64,000 bases of DNA from Opisthorchis felineus (Eukaryota > Platyhelminthes > Trematoda > Opisthorchiida > Opisthorchiidae). The notes under the pieces are model-generated. The model was not told where the DNA came from. It saw only the letters and a list, made by a program, of their open reading frames with translations, and made no database searches. Positions 12,598 to 24,459 of the stretch are shown here, in pieces. The translations under genes and the position numbers were made by a program. The stretch lies in contig SJOL01007286.1 of NCBI GenBank assembly GCA_004794785.1, forward strand, positions 239,141 through 303,140. Direction: 5' to 3'. How positions within the stretch are numbered: the first letter of the stretch is position 1; each line of letters starts with the position of its first letter.

Positions 12598-14270
12598 CAG
12601 CGCAGAGACGACAGAGAATGTGATTCAAACGATCCAGGTGGCTCAGCTTAACCCTAGCACGGTTTTAGACAAAAAGGGGAAATTCATAGTGTAGGATCAT
12701 TTAGCCTTTAGGATGGAATTTCTGTGGTTAATAACTTGGGCTTGAAAATTACGATCGAATTCTACCTACGTCAGGGCTCCTTGTTTGTCCCAGTGTAATA
12801 GAAAACTAGGGTTGTTCTTTTGACAAGATGAAGCCTCGATCCGCACTGTCTAATCGAAGAAACAATCGTTGCTATCTAGCTTAGATGACGTCTCAGACAA
12901 ACCTGGAGGTAAGCCCGTTCAAATCATGAGACACGATGACAAGCCCTACATACACCCGATGCATTCTGTTCCGTACAATGGGTAGACTGAAGAAAGAAAT
13001 CGTGAATGTGTAGTGTAAATTAACAGTAGAGTTTCTGCGTAATTTGATAAGTATGCGACGTCGCTGTCGTTTAGTGATGAATACTGAAGGACGTCTCCGA
13101 AGTGTATTGCAGTACATGGTCTGGAAAAGGGTTGATAACGTCTCGCGTTCACTAACCATTACTTTTAAAGATGTCCGTATGATTCAAACCAAATGCAATC
13201 AAAATATGAGTTGAATTTTGGCTAGTTCAATTTGGACAAGTTTGGGTGAATTGTGAGCCTTTATAGCGTTCAGCACATTATATTGAACCTCTAAGTTTAG
13301 TTCTCGTTTCTGGGCACAAGCATAAAAAGAACTTTAAGTTGAAGTTTTTTTCGGCCGCCTAAACAAGCCCAGACGTGACAGCTCGACAAAGTCGATCTGA
13401 GTTTAACTGAACTGTGATCAGTTTTCAGGTGTTTGTTCGGCAACACAGCTTGTCACATCGTTTCACTGTGTCACATTTGCAGTAGTCCAGACTCATTCAC
13501 CCACAAGTTTACTGGGCAAGGTAAATACTGAATAACAAGAAACGGAGTTTCCTCAATACAACTACACAATATCCCCTATATATGACATTTTTCTACTTAC
13601 GTAACTGCGTTTATCGGTGGTTCTGTTTTTTTGTTCCAGAACACGTGGGATGGTTAAGTCTAATTTAGGTAAATTTCGTTATTGTGGTTAATCGTGAGCA
13701 TCGTAGTAAGTGCAAAATGGGGTATATGTTCCTCTCCTAACACTCCAGGCGTTGCTGTTCAAAAGCTCAAAGTCCATCCAGATGAGACATTTAGATCTTC
13801 AGCCCAAATCGGACGGTAGTGATGAACAGTGAGCCTCTACATAAATCTGCCATGGGACTGATTTTCTGCTGGAAATCCCACTTACCACTTACAGACTTCC
13901 TTGCAGACAATAGGGGTATTTCGATCCCAAATTTCTGTTACAGATCTGAGCAGAGTTCACAAAAGCCAATAGATGAACAAAGTTGTCAGGTGCTGGTGGA
14001 CAGAGTTCAAATGTCAGTTCCTACTTAGGAGCGAAAAGCGGAGCTCGGAGCTCACGACTAAAGTCGATGCAGTCGTGCATATCTGATGTGTAAATCAAAA
14101 ACAGCTTGAATTCAGGGTTCAAATCAGAAAGCAGTGCAGCGTGTACTTGAGTCGACTCACATGTGCTGTCTTCTTGTTAACTTTAACGGGATATCCGAAC
14201 ATTTTGAGACGATTCGCGTGCAAATTTTAAAGTAACAAAGTTATCCTGAAAATAATTGTCACTTAAGTTG

Positions 14271-14276
14271 TTTATT
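14271..14276 (-). terminator. Candidate polyadenylation signal AATAAA for the 110-codon frame
   Basis: The plus strand reads TTTATT here, that is AATAAA on the minus strand, beginning 8 nt after the TAA stop of the frame at 14285-14617. Such hexamers are frequent in AT-rich DNA, so this is suggestive only. Confidence 0.35.
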
Positions 14277-14284
14277 GGATTCCG

Positions 14285-14617
14285 TTAGAAGTATGAAGGT
14301 TGGAGGCGCTTCAGCACGTAAGGTGCGTCTGTTGCCTCATGTCCTTTTTTAACTGTTAACTGGTTTTCACCAGTTTCTGTTACCTCATCATTTTGCTTGC
14401 TGCCTTCATCTGGATCCTTTTCAGACGTCGTTTCATTTATCAGAGTTTCTTCCTTTCCAGTTCGCGGTTTTTGAGCATTAACTAACAACCGCCGTGTGTA
14501 ACTGTGCGTCCAAATCTGTGACGGTCTTACCCAACGAAGAACATTTGAAAAATTGGCGGGAATATACTTTAGAAACTTGGTATCTGACCAACCGAAGTGG
14601 GTGGCACTGAATTTCAT
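14285..14617 (-). CDS. Possible small gene, hypothetical 110-residue protein
   Basis: A complete ATG-to-TAA frame of 110 codons lies antisense within intron 2 of the split gene. The ATG has A at -3 (GATAAATGA). On the minus strand a canonical AATAAA (plus strand 14271-14276) begins only 8 nt past the stop. The first 60 residues are basic and nearly free of acidic residues (LRWVRPSQIWTHSYTRRLLV in the middle), resembling a mitochondrial presequence. The rest is strongly acidic and polar (ETTSEKDPDEGSKQNDEVTE) with a basic end. I recognise no family. Frames of this length also arise by chance in 64 kb, so composition and the polyadenylation signal are the only support. Confidence 0.4.
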   Translation of the reverse strand: MKFSATHFGWSDTKFLKYIPANFSNVLRWVRPSQIWTHSYTRRLLVNAQKPRTGKEETLINETTSEKDPDEGSKQNDEVTETGENQLTVKKGHEATDAPYVLKRLQPSYF

Positions 14618-16054
14618 TTATCGTTTTACGTCTCAAACACGTCGCGTGCCACACAAACATCCTTCACCTGATACGGATGGTAGCACACAGTACAATATTT
14701 TAACCATTACCTTAAGCGTCTAAGCCTGGCCTGTTTCCAAGCCCTCTTCCTCAGATGGTTGTCACCAGTCGCAATTCCCACACAGGGACAGACATGGTGG
14801 ATGCAGGCTCTAGTGAGCAGGGCAAGTGTGAGTAGGTTACAGATGCTCTGGATGGAACAAAGAGGGTAATAAAAATTGAACACGAATCCTGCTAATTGCT
14901 GTTCTCTCTCAGTAAGCTAACCAGCTTTGTATTTTCCCATATGATCAAATTACTACGACGAACAGTGTACGGATACAGTAAAAGCTACTTTGACTGAAAT
15001 GAGGGCCTTCCTATCAGCGATGAATTTGGTTTCCTTAAGTTCATCTGTGTTAACAGGATTCGGATCTTCTAACAGCAGTTCCTTCCTTGTTTGGTTATAC
15101 CCCAAGCCCTTAGTGAGACCAGTTTATTTCAAAAGATTTCAATATGAGGACTGGTGAAGATCGAATTCCCGGACTAGGATACATATGACTTAATTGTATT
15201 GGTTCTAACTCACCGACCTGACATCGCCGTCACGAAATTTTTAGCGTTTTTTATCTAATACTGTTTATATCAGCTGAAGCAGTAAGAACCCCTTGGTATT
15301 TCCCATTCGGTTCATTTGAGTAGTGTGCGTGAATGCGGTGGTCTTGACACCCTCAGACTCGAGTAACTATCAAATAATTGTGAATCGTGGAAGGAAAATC
15401 ATGGTGCGCAGAATTCCAACCAGTCAGGGTTAATTTAAGTTGTAATGGGGATGATGCGATAGGTCGACTGCATTCAGAACTTAGGTTTATCGGCAAGGAT
15501 GTCCACCCATCAGCTGATGACTAGTTGCCATGCTATTCTATCTCCGTTTGACTTTCTTCCACGTCAGTTCTGGTAGGGTAACCAAGCCGTCTGATTAAAC
15601 GCTCTTCGGGGAGGCATAACACGACCGAGCAAGTGCAGCTGATGTGGTTATGTCAGTGTCAACCAAACGCCCATTAGATTACTCGCTAACTATCACCAGG
15701 CTTATTCCAGCGTTAGAAAAACGGTGCAGAGGTGAGGAGTTATTTTCAGTGAAAAGCAATTATTCGCCTCAGTGCTTCTGCTCCCGGTCAACGAAGCTGC
15801 GGTAGCCTGAGCCGCTGTGTTCCGTTAAACGATTTATATTTGAGCAGCGGATTGATGAACGGAGTTGTCTGTGCAAGATCGCCCAGTTTAAATTCAAACC
15901 ACAACATATATTACACTGTTACAGTTTACACTTTTCATTCTGCCGATAGGCCAATCCTAGGCCAACACCACGCGTTATTAGGCTGAACGAGGGCCGAGCG
16001 GCTGTTTCGTATTGTAGCTTATTCGCTTCACTACCAGCAAAAGCAACCATGTAC

Positions 16055-16098
<44 letters not shown>
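16055..16098. repeat. TA dinucleotide microsatellite
   Basis: An essentially pure run of about 22 TA units lies within intron 2. Confidence 0.95.
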
Positions 16099-16099
<1 letters not shown>

Positions 16100-18765
16100 C
16101 TACTATCAATAGATAGGCTGCTGTAACCAGATTGGACAGAGTATTCGTCTAATCCTAAAGTAGAAATTTACACCTCAGGGTACAAACGGCATCACGACAT
16201 CAGTTGCTACCTTGACCCGGTTTTCAACTTCCAATGCCGTCCCTCAAGGGTGGGCCTGAAAAGTGTGCCTATAAGAAAAAAATGTAAGCGATTCTGTCCC
16301 AAATGTATCATTACGGGAGACAGACGGTCTCTTAAGTGGAGTGACTCCAGGAAGAAGGAAACCTGATTAGTGAAGAGTATCTCTGAGCACATATCATCTC
16401 ATATGAAAAATAATGGCTATCGGTGTTTGTAAGAGATGGTAGCAATGAGTAATCATTCGGAAACCTTTGGTTTTGATGCCAGGTCGCACTTTAGAGTAAA
16501 TGCTGTGGTGCAACTTTTAAAGATAGGGGCCATCGTCTCACTGAGCACAGAATGTGTACATCTACAGAAGGTAACAAAATTCAGTCAAGATTATTTTTTC
16601 ACCAGGCACTGCAATTCATGTACAAGTTTCAAAGTCGAAAAAGTAAACTGAATCGTCATCCTCATCATATTCGTCATCACATTCCAACCATTTTTCTACT
16701 AAATTCAGCCTTGTTCATAAGCTTTAGAATAAACTACCGTCAAGCTCACTAACAAAAATTTTGGTAGCGGGGGCAAACAATTGTTTTCCCTTTACTCGCC
16801 TCCTACGGTGACAGTATTCCCTTCTGTTTGCAAAAATCTCCACGAACGTACGGCCTAAAGAGACCATCTCTAAAAGCGAGTGTTTCCAAGATCAGCGCAA
16901 TTTTGGCCGGTTTCCTTCACTTCTGGGTGTACTGCGGCATGCGTCTTGATAAGTTAATAATCAAGCTTTAGAATGGCGTCTGCCGACTCATCTGATTCAT
17001 AGCGCGGGAGCTCTTACTTAAGGTCGCTATTTCACAAATCGAAAAAGCACAAACCTGCATACCGCCCGAATGTGAACACAGTACGCAGCTCACACATCGC
17101 CCCCTTCACACAAGAGAATTCAACCTGTTCTTTCAAATCCGAGCTGTACCTGTCGGCTCATCTTTAGCTGGGTGGGGTTTCCTTGGGACGAACTGGCAGA
17201 ACAATTGTTGTGAGGGCTCGGAAGCGTCCTGCGTTCCTGAATAAGACTACTGCACAGACAAATAGTCATCATCGATTACCAGACGTCTTCTAGATTGACC
17301 TCTCCGTTTATAGCAACTCAAAGTTTTTCGTTATAGTGCTATACGGGTGATCGTTGGCAAAGATGTTAGTTAACGTTTTGTTGACCGCTGCCTACAGGCA
17401 ACCGGTTTGAGTTAAGCTTTTCACATTGGCTTTTGTGAGTGAATGAGCGTCACTCGATAGTGTGCTTGGTATACATTTCGCGTACCTGACAGCATTTGCG
17501 TTCTGTTTTTTTACTGGTACATGTGTCACGGATGACAAAACCATACGGATTGGTTTCATCTCACAATTTCTGCCTTACTTCTGTGTTATTCAGAGTATAT
17601 ATGGGATATAGTGTTCTAAGCACATATGGGTGTTGCTGGCCGAAATACTACAGTGCCATCGACTTGTAGAAGCACTGCTTTTACGAAGCGCGGGGAAAGG
17701 CTAATGAATTTGGACTTGGAAAAATGACCGGGTTGGTGTTAAGTGTGTCGGCTCTCCAACTACAAAGAGTTACTAGTAACAGCATGGTTCGACCAAGGTT
17801 CTCAACGTGGCTGAGGTTTGTGTGCTGTACTAGGAGAGAGTAAAACAACATGAGCATTTATCGAACGTTCTGAGAGCTATTCAAGTGTGCAAGCTGAATA
17901 ATGAGATATAAGCTCATGAGATACGCACATGACTGGTCCGTATAGCATCGGAACGGGATTGGGTTTAACTAATGCAAATGTGAAGAATCAGGCTGTTGGG
18001 ACAAGTCTTATTGTAGCAAATCAGAAAGTGTCATCGAAAACTTATCTTGGTGAAGGAAACACTACCCAACACCTCCCCCAGCAGTTTGTGATCACTTACT
18101 CGAGGAGTTTCGTGGATATAAACGATCCCATAAATGCATACTTCCTTAAGGTCAATGCAGATCACCAAGGTCTCCAGATCACCAGGTAGACATGCGTCCA
18201 ATAAGCTATTGGATGACACCAACTGACGTCAATTCTATATTTAGGTAAAGTCGCACCAAGATCCAGCAGCTAATGGATATCTATCATTGCCAGTACCAGT
18301 TGAGTGACATTGTATAAGGTCGACAAAATAAACCGTCTCCTCTTGAAAATAATGCGTGATCACCGCTCTGTAGTTGAGCATGAAGGACGAAAATAACTGG
18401 AGTTCACCGAGCGCTGTCGGTGGAGGATCGTCACCTCACCGAAGAGTGATTATATTCTCCTGTACAACAGAATATGTAGTGTTCTGTCGCACAGTCGTTG
18501 CGTGTATGGGTACATTAGTTTCCAGCCTTTTTATAGCAGAAAATTTTTGAAACTATAATACAGAGATTAATCCAGAGAATTTAGATTGGAGATGAAGTTG
18601 TATGTTCAGGACGAACATTGATTTGTTCGGCTTGGGAAACCATATGTCTTCTAAAAATCTACATACACTGTTAAAGCCTCTCCACGAGTGAATTTCCCCT
18701 AGAATTTTCTGGTTTATTCAAACTGATTTTTAACTTTCAAATGACTCTTGAATTTATTGTTCCAG

Positions 18766-18854
18766 ACTCCACGAGTACGTCCGAAAATGAGGAAATCCGA
18801 CCGTTACCCAGACGAATGCTCAGTCCTGACGAATACGCTCAAATGCAGCCGATG
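18766..18854 (+). CDS. Split gene, exon 3
   Basis: This 89-nt exon is bounded by TTATTGTTCCAG and a consensus donor (ATG|GTGAGT). Entering in phase 1 from exon 2, the junction completes an Asp codon. The peptide starts DSTSTSENEEIRPLPRRM and continues SPDEYAQMQPM, leaving in phase 0. The phase-0 entry frame is also open, but the phase-1 frame agrees with its neighbours and gives a typical acidic Ser/Thr linker. No domain is recognised. Confidence 0.6.
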
Positions 18855-20323
18855 GTGAGTTACTTGTGAAATAAAAGCAATGGATGCACAGACCGACTAC
18901 TGATCGGCATACAAGTAACAAAATATTAAACGAAACTTTAGCTCAATCATCTTAATGGGTTAGCAGCGTGCACTTACACTGGAAACAAACTTGTCTAACA
19001 TTTCATTCGCCACGCTGAGATGTATGTTCTTTTACGCCCTTTTCTGATGTTGAAGAAGTTCTTCAAAGTTCAACGAGGGATCATAAACAGGTTGAAATCA
19101 TAGTCGTTTACACAGATTTACGGTTTTCGCCACCGCTAAGTGGAAAATTTGGGGGAAAATCATACCAGGGTGAGAATGGTGACGTTTCCGGAGGTTGTAA
19201 TGCGCCCAAGACTGGTATTCTGTTTACTTGCTGAGGATTTCGCCACGTGTGGAAAGCATTAAAAATTTTGTTGGGATTTCTGTACTGTATCATTCACGGT
19301 ATAGTGTTTTACTATTTTTTCAAGCCATGCATATTCGCATTTTCCTGAAACATGTGAATAAACAACTGAATTTTTTCATGTGGACTGAGAACTTCACTTC
19401 TGGCCACAACTCGGAGCGACATTTCGTGCCTACTCAGGTGAGACTCTGGTGCCACTAAATCAATTGGATTTTGCTTATCTATTAGCCTGTTTGAGGTGTC
19501 GTGATAGGAAGCTGTAGCTCTTCAGCTGTTAACTGATATCAAGATAAGTAAGGATCGGTGTCATTCAACCTACCTGTCAATAGCCTACCGTTATGGACCA
19601 ACTTATTTGCGGTTTCAAGACCAAGACCCCCAGTACAATCGCTCCCAAAATCACGTTTTCCTATAAGTCCATTAAAATCTCCGGATTGCATCCTAGGTAA
19701 GTGAATCAGTTATTTTGGTAGCTAAGGTAATGTTCATCGGGTCCCTAGCTACACAACGTAACGCAAATATCTGAAAATCGGGAAACGGGTTGCTGATATG
19801 CTTTCTTGAAAGATGACTATGAATTCTGATCATTCATCGAGGATAAGAATTGCAGACGCCTTGTTGTGTCCCGGTAAAACAGGAATTATTTCGATTAGAA
19901 TACAGACTGCACTTGCTGCTATCGGTTCCGGCATTGTTAATGATCCTAGAACGTGCAGTTACTCCTAGTGAGCATTTGGGGGAGCGGTGTACTTTGAAAA
20001 CCACCAAAATACATGTTGAAACGCCTCGGATGAACTACTGAAGTAAAAGCTTCTCGTCCACCAACTTATCGGTAAATGATGTGTAATTTGTGAACATACA
20101 TTTCAGTACACTCACGATATTTCTGAAAGTCAGTTGTACAAGTCAGTGATTAAACCCTACAGAGAACCCACCCTTCTTTTGGTTTGCAACTGAATTTAGG
20201 TTAGAGCGAGAACATACTGTCAACTAACCACCGTCTGAAGAATGTATACAGGTTCACTGCAGTTCACAAAAAGCTCAATACCAACCAACCGCTTGAAATT
20301 CAATATCTTGTTCTTTTCCCCAG
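18855..20323 (+). other. Intron 3 of the split gene, with one possible small exon
   Basis: The intron is bounded by GTGAGT and CTTTTCCCCAG. It contains the 48-nt candidate exon at 19390-19437, listed separately. Nothing else stands out. Confidence 0.45.
19390..19437 (+). CDS. Candidate optional 48-nt symmetric exon of the split gene
   Basis: A strong donor (ACTCAG|GTGAGA) follows 16 open codons (NFTSGHNSERHFVPTQ) preceded by a T-run and GACTGAG. The exon would enter and leave in phase 0, exactly what the exon 3 to exon 4 junction permits. It could therefore be included or skipped without changing the frame. The acceptor is weaker than that of the neighbouring exons. An upstream acceptor at 19324 would enter in phase 1 and does not fit. 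Confidence 0.3.
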
Positions 20324-20415
20324 GTCATCCGTCCAAATTATCACTCTATGCGCAAGGGTCCCATAGCAAGAAGAACAAATGTCTGGTCTGCAGTGCCTCC
20401 ATCCTCACAAAATGG
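20324..20415 (+). CDS. Split gene, exon 4
   Basis: A very strong acceptor (TTGTTCTTTTCCCCAG) and a donor (AAATGG|GTCAGT) enclose 92 nt. Entering in phase 0 from exon 3, it reads VIRPNYHSMRKGPIARRTN then VWSAVPPSSQN and leaves in phase 2. That is the only phase in which exon 5 is open from its own strong acceptor. This fit is the main reason to include it. A phase-1 entry frame is open too but would break both junctions. No known motif is seen. Confidence 0.6.
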
Positions 20416-20974
20416 GTCAGTGTATGTTTTTTGCCAAATACTTCTAGCCTGAATAAACAAGCACCATGCATTTGTAAAGTGGCTAGGACATTCGGTGTGA
20501 ACTTCTGCGGATGGGAAAACATGTTCCTCGAACAGGCAGCAATTATTTGGCTTCATAATACAACACTTGCCTTATTTTTTTAAGCAGGAGGTTATACGGT
20601 TTGAATAGATGACCGAGTAACAGCAAAGTTCGTAATTCAAAGCATCTTAAAAAATACTAATCTACACCAATAAAATTGTTGGCAGTTAAGGTAATATTTA
20701 GTCCGTCTAAGGGGGTCTTCTCTCGAGGCGCAAATATATTTGAGTAAACTAACCCAGGCAAACACAAGCATGCAACCAAAGTTCTGCCATCGGCAGAAAA
20801 AATGCAGTGAGCTTAGTACGAGGGAACCAAAAATACACCTTGGACTCTGTTATAGTTGATTCTCCCGGTTACCTGAAATTGCCCCATGGCAACTTAGCTG
20901 CTTATTAAACAGCGGAACTCCTGGACAACAATTGTTAATGTCTGTGCAAAGTCATGTGTAAAACTTTTTCATTC

Positions 20975-21150
20975 ATTCAGCAGTGCTTATCTGGCGAACC
21001 TCTGGGATAATCCGCACTGGCGTCCTCTCCACCGGTAGTTGTTCGGCCATGTGCTGCTGATGGGCTGGGTAGGACACAACGTGGCTCCCTTCAGTCACAC
21101 AATACAAATCACTTGGATACTTGTGGATTTGTTCCTCGAGTGACACCTTC
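20975..21150 (-). repeat. Diverged family B repeat copy
   Basis: The plus strand carries CAGCAGTGCTTATCTGGCGA, shared nearly exactly with the copy at 53385-53635 (GCAGTGTTTATCTGGCGAG). It also has CCTTCAGTCACAC and GTTCCTCGAGTGACACC, which echo the ends of the copies at 5651 and 53385. It is more decayed than the other copies and its edges are approximate. Confidence 0.5.
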
Positions 21151-21185
21151 TTAGATGGATCAGATCTAATACCGTCGTTTTTTAG

Positions 21186-21218
21186 AAGGAAGACATTACT
21201 TATCCATCACAGGAACAG
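21186..21218 (+). CDS. Candidate 33-nt symmetric microexon
   Basis: A strong acceptor (ACCGTCGTTTTTTAG) and a strong donor (GGAACAG|GTATGT) bracket 33 nt, which is 11 codons. In the phase-2 frame of the exon 4 to exon 5 junction it is open and would insert a short basic peptide. The phase-0 reading (KEDITYPSQEQ) is open as well. Symmetric microexons of this size are known in schistosome genes. Here it is inferred from splice motifs only. Confidence 0.3.
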
Positions 21219-22223
21219 GTATGTATTTAGAGTTTGCTTTCGAGCAATCAAGGTCCCAGAAACCATGTCCACACGTTTGTTATTATTGTCATCAACGGAC
21301 AGGAACTTTTAGTAGTGCAACCTTCAAACAAGGTAATACACAGAAGATGTATACTTTGGACTCCTATCTAATGATCATACGAGCGAACATCAACGTTATG
21401 ATGTGGCTGTAACCGAGTTTCGTGGAATAATAGGTGAACGTACTACTAAGACGTCAATGGTATGCTGAACTGGTGAAGCTCTTCAAAGTACTGGGAAATT
21501 TTAGTTTCTCCTGTAAGTAGGCAACAGAATTGCCAAATCAGATGATGTGAAGTTGCCATCAAATTTGCGATGACAGGCCGTACATAACCAGGGTCTCTAG
21601 CGATAGCCAGTCTCTGTTCTAAAATGTGGCATCACAAGAAGCACACAGCACGACATTTTAGGAGCTTTCTTGTTAAAATGAAGGAAGAAAATGGGGCGTT
21701 TGATTTGATTATCATTCGTCTCAAAGTTGTACTGATAGACTAGCAGTGCTTCTACGGGATTTTTTAAACAGTTATATTACGATATCAATATTCGACTCCG
21801 GACGTCATAATTGCTAAGTTAGTTGGGGTGTTCGAAATCAGGATGATGTCATATCCAAAAAGATGAGCCACATTAAGTGCTTTATCCTTGCCGAATCTCA
21901 GAGTTTCTGCCGCCTTTAAGGTGATGAGCACGGAACATGGCGAAATTCGGACAAAACGAACGGCTGTTCCAACAAGCTTCACACCTAATTCAACTTCCTC
22001 AGCTGTGAAGACCGATTGGCGAGTGCATGGTCCTGCGGTCAGCGTTTAGCAGCCACTGATTCTTAATTGCCACATTTCCCTATGTCCATGTGATAAGAAC
22101 GTGCGTGGACGGAGGTTCCCCATCGGCTAAGAATTTTGGGATTATAATATATTCTTACTATAAGCCATCTGGACGCTTCCTACTTCTGTATACTGACCCA
22201 TCATTGACGCTATTTCATTTCAG

Positions 22224-22625
22224 GACCACTTATTCCAGGCCGAGGTGGATTCAGTACCTGAGCGATGAAATGCGGACTCAGGGTGTCGTGTATCCCGAAG
22301 ATGGTCTTGATGATGTTCAATTAGACATAGAGGACCCGAGATTTCAGACTCGACTTAAACTGTCTGTTGTAGAAAACACGCGGACGGAAGGCTCGTCACA
22401 TTACGGGCGACTTTCGGTCGAACCGGTCGCAGTCGACAGCAGTGTTGCGTGTTACAATGGAATGCACGCAGATGTACGATACCCACAAAATTTTCATGGT
22501 CTCCGAGCACCTTTTAGAGTACACAATTCAATGCATCCCCTGCCCCCGCAGGGTGGTTCGTCCGTTAGAGCAAAATCCGAGTGTGATTTGGTCGCCATTG
22601 CCTCAAGCGAAAATGCGGAATGGAA
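22224..22625 (+). CDS. Split gene, exon 5
   Basis: The acceptor TATTTCATTTCAG opens an exon readable only in phase 2, which exon 4 supplies. It encodes about 134 residues starting TTYSRPRWIQYLSDEM, then an acidic part (GVVYPEDGLDDVQLDIEDPR), then a mixed Ser/His/Pro region (RVHNSMHPLPPQGGSS). The best donor is TGGAA|GTGGGT at 22626, leaving in phase 2 as exon 6 needs. A weaker donor (TGG|GTTTTA) lies 4 nt further on. A second acceptor at 22254 would give a shorter phase-0 exon that joins exon 3 directly. No family is recognised. Confidence 0.62.
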
Positions 22626-23060
22626 GTGGGTTTTATCACTTGAAATCATCGAGATGTGAATTTGTTCTTTATCTGTTTAACTTGCCATTATTTGTGGCAC
22701 CATGTCTTGATCGTTTTATCTTCATATACCAGCAACAGTCCTTTGTCCAGAATTCAGAGGTTATGAGGTTAAAGCCCTCTTATCTCGCATGACCGACATA
22801 CAAATTTATGGCGCCAGTTAATGCGAACGGCCTTAATATGCCTGCCAAACTTCACAGGTCTGATGGACCTGTGGTCTTTGTCCTGGTATGAAAAACACTC
22901 TTGTGTTTTTCAACCTTGGTCTTACCTTACTCGTAAATCTGATCGATGATTACTTTCAGCGAGCAACTAGACGCTTCATAAGTAAGAAATCAGCCGCAGA
23001 GGTGGCGACAAATTTTCTCGTAATTGCAGAACATGAAAATTGAACGATCATTCACCACGC

Positions 23061-23103
23061 ATGTATGTTCATCCCATATGTTCATCCCATGTATGTTCAT
23101 CCC
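23061..23103. repeat. Three-copy tandem repeat of ATGTATGTTCATCCC
   Basis: Units of 15, 13 and 15 nt (ATGTATGTTCATCCC, ATATGTTCATCCC, ATGTATGTTCATCCC) follow without a gap. Confidence 0.9.
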
Positions 23104-23161
23104 TTGTCGTCCGTTAGTTTTCACACAAGTTTGTTTCACTAAGTCATTCATTTCTCCGTCG

Positions 23162-23186
23162 TTCTCCTTCTATCGACGAAGGAGAA
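23162..23186. other. Perfect 9-bp inverted repeat
   Basis: TTCTCCTTC and GAAGGAGAA are exact reverse complements separated by 7 nt. CGTCG just outside the left arm is echoed by CGACG some 7 nt beyond the right arm. No promoter or gene boundary is associated with it. Confidence 0.6.
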
Positions 23187-24453
23187 GGAGATACGACGAA
23201 ATCCTCATAACAGAATATCGTTCCATTGCACCAACTCCAACGTCAATTTGTGTTATGGTTTCAGCCACTCATCCTTAGTCAACGACGGTATCATCACGGT
23301 ATCACGTTTCTAATCCAGGAGATAGTCAGGTACATGCCTCGATGGGACTCCTCATCACTAGTAACAAAGAGGCCGGTGCGAAGATTAGCGTGCTGAGAGA
23401 CAACTTACGACAGTATATATCGTTTGCTCAAGTCTACACGGCTGTGAATACTGAGCCGGATACTTGATTTGGGTGATGATGAATTTATGGGAGCTTGAAG
23501 GGCACCTACAAACTTGAGTGACCAGCAAACCACACTAATCCATATTTGGGTTAGGCAAATGAAGGAATTATTTCAAGATATTTTGTAGTCTGAACCCAAT
23601 ATTGTTGATAGCATCAAGCCAGTTATCACCGTGCTGGACAACGCACACCTCACTCCAAGAACAACTTGAGGATAATCGTCACCTGGCAAATGTTGCGAAA
23701 TATTATTGTCTGTGGTACACTGGTAGATGGTCACCAATCGAGCGGGCATCATCAGAGTGTGATGGGGATGGTCACCAACCCAAGTGTGCACTGATGATAT
23801 CCCATCGATTGGTGACGAAACTTTTGCAAGTTGATTAACAAACTCGGCGAACAGATCAACAACAACCTGACCAACTACCAGTGTACGTGTTTGAGCTGCT
23901 AGTATTCTGGCACATGTCTGTGGTTCACTTTCGATTTTTTGTGTGGTTAGAAATCGTCATCCCGACAAGATAAGAATCTAAGACGACGACCAGGATCCCC
24001 GATTCGTGTAACCTGACAATGTTTAGCCTACACTGACGTAGTTCCTGAGGCTATGTGAACCGTACAGAATAACTGCCTCAAAACATTCACAAAACTGGCA
24101 CCAGCTACCGCAGTTGATGGTGCTGGATGTTTCTCGCGACTGAACTACCCACTGCATAACCGAATATCCTCCTTCTAATTACCTCACTAAGAGTCCATCT
24201 GACACCAGCATCAATGTATTATCGAATTATTCTCAAAATAAGATGTGCGCAAACTATTACTTACTTGAATTACTTGCTTGAATGGTTGACAAAATTGCTC
24301 CTCTCAAGAGGTACCAACCCCAAAACTAAGACCTCTTGAGTTGTCTTTGTTTCGGAGAGGAACTACTATTTTGCTTACTGACACTATGTCCTAGTTCCGA
24401 TCTACTAAGCCTCGAATTCGCCATAATGTCATCATTACATTTCTTCTTCATTT

Positions 24454-24459
24454 TTTATT
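24454..24459 (-). terminator. Possible polyadenylation signal for the EndoU gene
   Basis: TTTATT on plus is AATAAA on the minus strand, about 325 nt past the EndoU stop. It is the nearest canonical hexamer I noticed. A variant signal closer in cannot be excluded. Confidence 0.25.

Larger units (their letters stand above)
11673..18765 (+). other. Intron 2 of the split gene
   Basis: This intron of about 7.1 kb contains the second family A SINE (12420-12597), a possible antisense gene (14285-14617) and a TA microsatellite (16055-16098). GGCCGAGCGGCTGTTTCGTA near 15990 resembles the family B tRNA-like head and may be a truncated copy. An 86-codon open frame at 17929-18189 looks fairly protein-like, but its only plausible donor does not fit the phase-1 junction. 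The rest shows nothing I can name. Confidence 0.45.
20416..22223 (+). other. Intron 4a region between exons 4 and 5
   Basis: It contains a diverged family B repeat (20975-21150) and a 33-nt candidate microexon (21186-21218), both listed separately. I see no other structure. Confidence 0.4.

Noticed and set aside
13640..13668. 29-nt segment between a strong acceptor and GTAAAT donor
   Set aside because: In the required phase 1 it ends in a stop codon, and its length breaks the frame.
13944..13989. 46-nt exon-like segment in intron 2
   Set aside because: It contains a stop in the phase supplied by exon 2, and its length is not a multiple of three.
17929..18189. 86-codon protein-like plus frame in intron 2
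   Set aside because: Its donor phase would push exon 3 into a frame with a stop. There is no polyadenylation signal or family match, and the length is within chance expectation.
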